This document shows, in pieces, positions 6,048-8,025 of a stretch of 8,025 nt of DNA. Numbering within the stretch: the first letter of the stretch is position 1; the number at the start of each line of letters is the position of its first letter. The position numbers and the translations under genes were made by a program. Source of the DNA: Hyphomicrobiales bacterium (GTDB taxonomy: Bacteria > Pseudomonadota > Alphaproteobacteria > Rhizobiales > Beijerinckiaceae); NCBI GenBank assembly GCA_028865375.1, contig JAGWKJ010000103.1, positions 1 to 8,025 of the forward strand. Reading direction: 5' to 3'. The notes beneath the pieces are model-generated. The model was not told where the DNA came from. It saw only the letters and a program-made list of their open reading frames with translations, and searched no databases.

Positions 6048-7610
6048 ATGACGACCACCGCCCATCTCGCGCTGCCCTTCATAGACGCCGCGCAATCGCA
6101 GAAGCACGTCACGCACAACGCGGCGCTGGAGATCCTCGACGCGCTGGCGCAGATCGCGGTGCTCGCGCGCGGCGTCACGGCGCCGCCGGCGACGCCGGCC
6201 GAAGGCGACCGCCACCTGCTGGGCGCCGGTTGCACGGGCGCCTTCCTGGGCCATGACGGCCAGCTCGCGGCGTGGCAGGCCGGCGCGTGGAATTTCTGCG
6301 CGCCGCAGGCCGGATGGATCGCCTATGTCGTGGCCGAGAAGTCCATCTTGGCTTTCGACGGCGCGGCGTGGAACGACCTCGGCGAGGCGATCAAGGGCCT
6401 CGACGACCTCGGCCACCTCGGCATCGGCGCCGCCTATGACGGCACGAACCCGCTGCTCGCCAAGCTCAACGTCGCGCTGTTCACGGCGCGAGGCACGGCG
6501 GAGGGCGGCACCGGCGACCTGCGCATCACGCTGAACAAGCAGGAGTCCGGCAATACCGCCTCGTTCCTGTTCCAGGACGGCTATTCCGGCCGCGCCGAGA
6601 TCGGGCTGTCGGGCGACGACGGCCTGCATTTCAAGACCTCGCCCGACGGCTCGACGTGGCGCGAATCGCTGCGCACGGATCCGGCGACCGGCGCGGTACT
6701 TTTTCCCAGCGGCGCCGTGTCCGCGTCTCCCGTCGTCGACAACCCGGTCGTCAATTCGACGTTCGAGCTTTGGATGGCCGGAACGACCTTTTCGGTCGCC
6801 GCCAACGCCTACGGCGTCCGCATCGCAGACGGCTGGGTCGCCAACAACGGGCCGTCGGGCGTCGCCGCGACGGTCTCGCAAGCGCCGGCGCCGGTCGGAA
6901 TGCCCGGCCGCCTCGCATGCAACCTGTCCGCGACAGGAGTCGCGCAAAACGGCTTCCTCGACGTGTGCCAGCGCTTCGAAGGGCAACGCGTCGCCCATCT
7001 CGACTCCGTCGCCGGCACCGTGAGCTTCTGGGTCGCCGGCGCGACGACGGGCGGCACGCTCGCCGGATCGGTCTACCTGCTGGGAAACGGGGCGCTCGAC
7101 AACGGCACATATTCGGTCGGCCTCGTGGGAGGCGGCATCGCGTTCGTCGTGCCGGCGGTCGCGGGCCGCGTGACGGTGCCGCTGACCGCGGCGCAGACCG
7201 CCGGCCTCAAGCTCGGCGCGGAACTTTACGTACGCATCACGCAGACCGGCGCCGCAGGCAATCCGAACGTCACCTTCGGCGCCTGCCAATGGGACCTCGG
7301 CCCGGTCGCGCAACCGTTCGTGCCGCGGCCGATCGAGCGGGAGATCCCGCTCTGCCAGCGCTATTACCAGGCGGGCGCCTCGGCGCTCTATCGCGCCGCG
7401 GCCGTCGCCTCGTTGAACGGCGGCATGACGGCGTTCGCGCTGCCCACGCCCATGCGCGCAGCGCCCACCGTCACGACGGCCGTCACGTCCGGCCCGACCG
7501 CGGTGCCCGCGGTTTCCGCTTCGCCGACGGCGTTGCGGTTCTGGTGGGGCGCGACGGGCGTCGCGGGCGACGTCCAGACCTTCAACTACACGCTCGACGC
7601 GAGGCTCTGA
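6048..7610 (+). CDS. Tail fibre: DUF2793 domain fused to a phage-type distal receptor-binding region
   Basis: This 520-residue protein is best read as the particle's receptor-binding fibre. Residues 1-110 are a DUF2793 domain: LALPFIDAAQSQKHVTHNAA at the start, then PAEGDRHLLG, WQAGAWNFCAPQAGWIAYV and FDGAAWNDL. Residues 111-225 look like a fibre shaft module, with LGIGAAYDGTNPLLAKLN, LRITLNKQESGNTASFLFQ, GYSGRAEIGLSGDDGLHFK and a closing TGAVLFPSG. From about 231 a region common in phage fibres begins: NPVVNSTFELWMAGTTF, IADGWVANN, CQRFEGQRVAHL and GTVSFWVAG. It leads to QPFVPRPIEREIPLCQRYYQ (423-441), followed by a terminal beta-rich piece of about 80 residues with FALPTPMRAAPTVT. DUF2793 probably anchors the fibre to the baseplate and the distal part binds the cell surface. 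Exact receptor and oligomeric state are unknown. R. capsulatus is recalled to have its GTA fibre gene elsewhere in the genome. Confidence 0.88.
   Translation: MTTTAHLALPFIDAAQSQKHVTHNAALEILDALAQIAVLARGVTAPPATPAEGDRHLLGAGCTGAFLGHDGQLAAWQAGAWNFCAPQAGWIAYVVAEKSILAFDGAAWNDLGEAIKGLDDLGHLGIGAAYDGTNPLLAKLNVALFTARGTAEGGTGDLRITLNKQESGNTASFLFQDGYSGRAEIGLSGDDGLHFKTSPDGSTWRESLRTDPATGAVLFPSGAVSASPVVDNPVVNSTFELWMAGTTFSVAANAYGVRIADGWVANNGPSGVAATVSQAPAPVGMPGRLACNLSATGVAQNGFLDVCQRFEGQRVAHLDSVAGTVSFWVAGATTGGTLAGSVYLLGNGALDNGTYSVGLVGGGIAFVVPAVAGRVTVPLTAAQTAGLKLGAELYVRITQTGAAGNPNVTFGACQWDLGPVAQPFVPRPIEREIPLCQRYYQAGASALYRAAAVASLNGGMTAFALPTPMRAAPTVTTAVTSGPTAVPAVSASPTALRFWWGATGVAGDVQTFNYTLDARL
7601..7604 (+). promoter_or_regulatory. 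Ribosome binding site of the 70-residue protein gene
   Basis: GAGG in the last codons of the fibre gene lies 7 nt upstream of ATG 7612. It is one of the better-spaced Shine-Dalgarno sites in the window and the main non-homology argument that the small frame is translated. Confidence 0.55.
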
Positions 7611-7611
7611 C

Positions 7612-7824
7612 ATGACCGCGCCATTCATGCCCCAACCGCCGTTCGACGCGGCGGAGACCCATTCGCTCGCGCACGGAACCTCGGTGTCCCGCAGGTCCGA
7701 CGGAGCGACGATTCCCTCCGATCCCGCGAACCGCGATCGGCGCGCCTGCCGAGCGTGGGTCGCCGGCGGCAGGACCGCCGCGCCCGCCCCGCCCGCGGAC
7801 GCGAACCCCGGAACCGCAGCATGA
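7612..7824 (+). CDS. Small fibre-associated protein (70 aa), resembling phage tail-fibre companion/assembly proteins
   Basis: This 70-residue protein has no membrane segment, signal peptide or cysteine pair. Its middle, SDGATIPSDPANRD (29-42) followed by ACRAWVAGGRTAAPAPP (45-61), matches a pattern I recall from small proteins encoded just behind tail-fibre genes in many proteobacterial phages: 'dGa.IP.DpaNrDw..YlaWvaaGNTp.PapP', some of which are called tail-assembly chaperones. Several family residues appear changed: R43 where an aromatic is usual, C46 for Tyr, R47 for Leu and R54 for Asn. The protein may therefore be divergent or decaying. The gene starts 1 nt after the fibre stop with GAGG 7 nt upstream, and its TGA overlaps the lysozyme start. 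A role in fibre folding or attachment is inferred from position only. A non-functional spacer frame is the main alternative. Confidence 0.6.
   Translation: MTAPFMPQPPFDAAETHSLAHGTSVSRRSDGATIPSDPANRDRRACRAWVAGGRTAAPAPPADANPGTAA
7821..7824 (+). other. ATGA stop/start overlap (small protein gene to lysozyme gene)
   Basis: ATG 7821-7823 overlaps the TGA 7822-7824 of the small frame. A second ATG in frame at 7827 is an equally possible start. The overlap suggests translational coupling of lysozyme to the small upstream gene. Confidence 0.55.
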
Positions 7825-8025
7825 CCATGACCGTCTCCGACGACGGCCTCCGACGCCTGATCTCGCGCGAGGGCTGCGTGCTGACCGCCTACCGGGACGG
7901 CGTCGGCACGTGGACGATCGGAGTCGGGCACAGCGCGCTCGCGCCGACCCCTCCGCGCCCCGCGCCCGGCATGACGATCACGGGGGCCGAGGCCGAGGCG
8001 ATCCTGCGCGCCGATCTCGCGGCGT
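7821..8025 (+). CDS. Endolysin, GH24 (T4-type) lysozyme, N-terminal part (runs off the window)
   Basis: The visible 68 residues are the front of a glycoside hydrolase family 24 lysozyme, which cleaves the MurNAc-GlcNAc bond of peptidoglycan. Numbering from ATG 7821, LISREGCVLTAYRDGVGTWT is followed by IGVGHS. The spacing of E17, D26 and T32 (9 and 6) equals that of E11, D20 and T26 in T4 lysozyme, so the catalytic triad is complete. The APTPPRPAPGMTITGAEAEAIL segment after GHS is a Pro-rich loop I associate with alphaproteobacterial prophage members of the family. There is no signal peptide or N-terminal membrane anchor, so export to the wall would need a holin, and none is seen in this window. 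The start may be ATG 7821 or ATG 7827. Its likely job is lysis of the producing cell, although a particle-borne role cannot be excluded. Confidence 0.92.
   Translation, partial: MTMTVSDDGLRRLISREGCVLTAYRDGVGTWTIGVGHSALAPTPPRPAPGMTITGAEAEAILRADLAA

Noticed and set aside
3412..6051. 879-codon open frame on the + strand in a second frame
   Set aside because: It is fully inside the TIM-barrel gene. The translation is mostly Arg/Ala/Gly with no family motif, whereas the overlapping frame carries many.
6699..6704. T-run as part of a terminator
   Set aside because: It lies inside the fibre reading frame and no strong hairpin directly precedes it.
7766..7781. Small hairpin (GCGGC, 6-nt loop, GCCGC) as a terminator
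   Set aside because: The stem is only 5 bp in G+C-rich sequence, where such pairs are common by chance. No T-run follows, and the lysozyme gene starts 40 nt later.
5766..7931. 721-codon open frame on the - strand
   Set aside because: It spans the ends of four + strand features with recognised motifs, and its own translation is Arg-rich and domainless.
1..8025. tRNA, rRNA, CRISPR arrays, insertion sequences, att repeats
   Set aside because: No cloverleaf, spaced direct repeats, transposase motif or long duplicated segment was seen on reading. The window is almost entirely coding with no gap above 22 nt.

Overview
The window is about 72% G+C by hand counts of a few stretches, and every supportable gene lies on the + strand. 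It is the distal-tail end of a gene transfer agent (GTA)-like or related siphovirus-type structural cluster from an alphaproteobacterium. The gene order tape measure, DUF2460, DUF2163, NlpC/P60, giant TIM-barrel protein is that of Rhodobacter capsulatus RcGTA g11 to g15. High G+C, Ala/Gly-rich proteins and a following DUF2793 gene fit this, with Hyphomicrobiales (Rhizobiales) or a relative as the likeliest order. The genus cannot be read from the sequence.

Layout: 2-121 is the C-terminal tip of the tape-measure protein. 135-764 is the distal tail protein (g12-like). 787-1677 is a DUF2163 baseplate hub protein (g13-like) with a four-cysteine pattern like the Fe-S site of phage lambda gpL. 1674-2153 is an NlpC/P60 cell-wall peptidase (g14-like) with its catalytic triad intact. 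2156-6034 is the 1292-residue TIM-barrel baseplate/host-contact protein (g15-like). 6048-7610 is a 520-residue DUF2793 tail fibre with a phage-type distal domain. 7612-7824 is a 70-residue protein resembling the small proteins that follow tail-fibre genes in phages. From 7821 to the window end is the N-terminal part of a GH24 (T4-type) lysozyme with its E-D-T triad.

The genes form one tightly packed unit. Gaps are 22 nt or less, there are two 4-nt stop/start overlaps, and no internal promoter or terminator is visible, so they are probably co-transcribed from a promoter upstream of the window. Together they build the tail tip and then cross the envelope: tape measure to distal ring, to Fe-S hub, to peptidoglycan peptidase, to the large central protein, to the receptor-binding fibre, with a lysozyme for release of particles from the producing cell.

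I see no wholly new system. The points most worth a second look are the fibre and lysozyme placed directly beside the GTA-type tail block (in R. capsulatus these functions are at separate loci), the chimeric fibre, the Arg-substituted small protein behind it, the Fe-S cysteine set and the conserved acidic residues in the TIM barrel. The window alone cannot decide between a GTA and a prophage with a GTA-like tail, because the head, packaging and any integration genes lie outside it.
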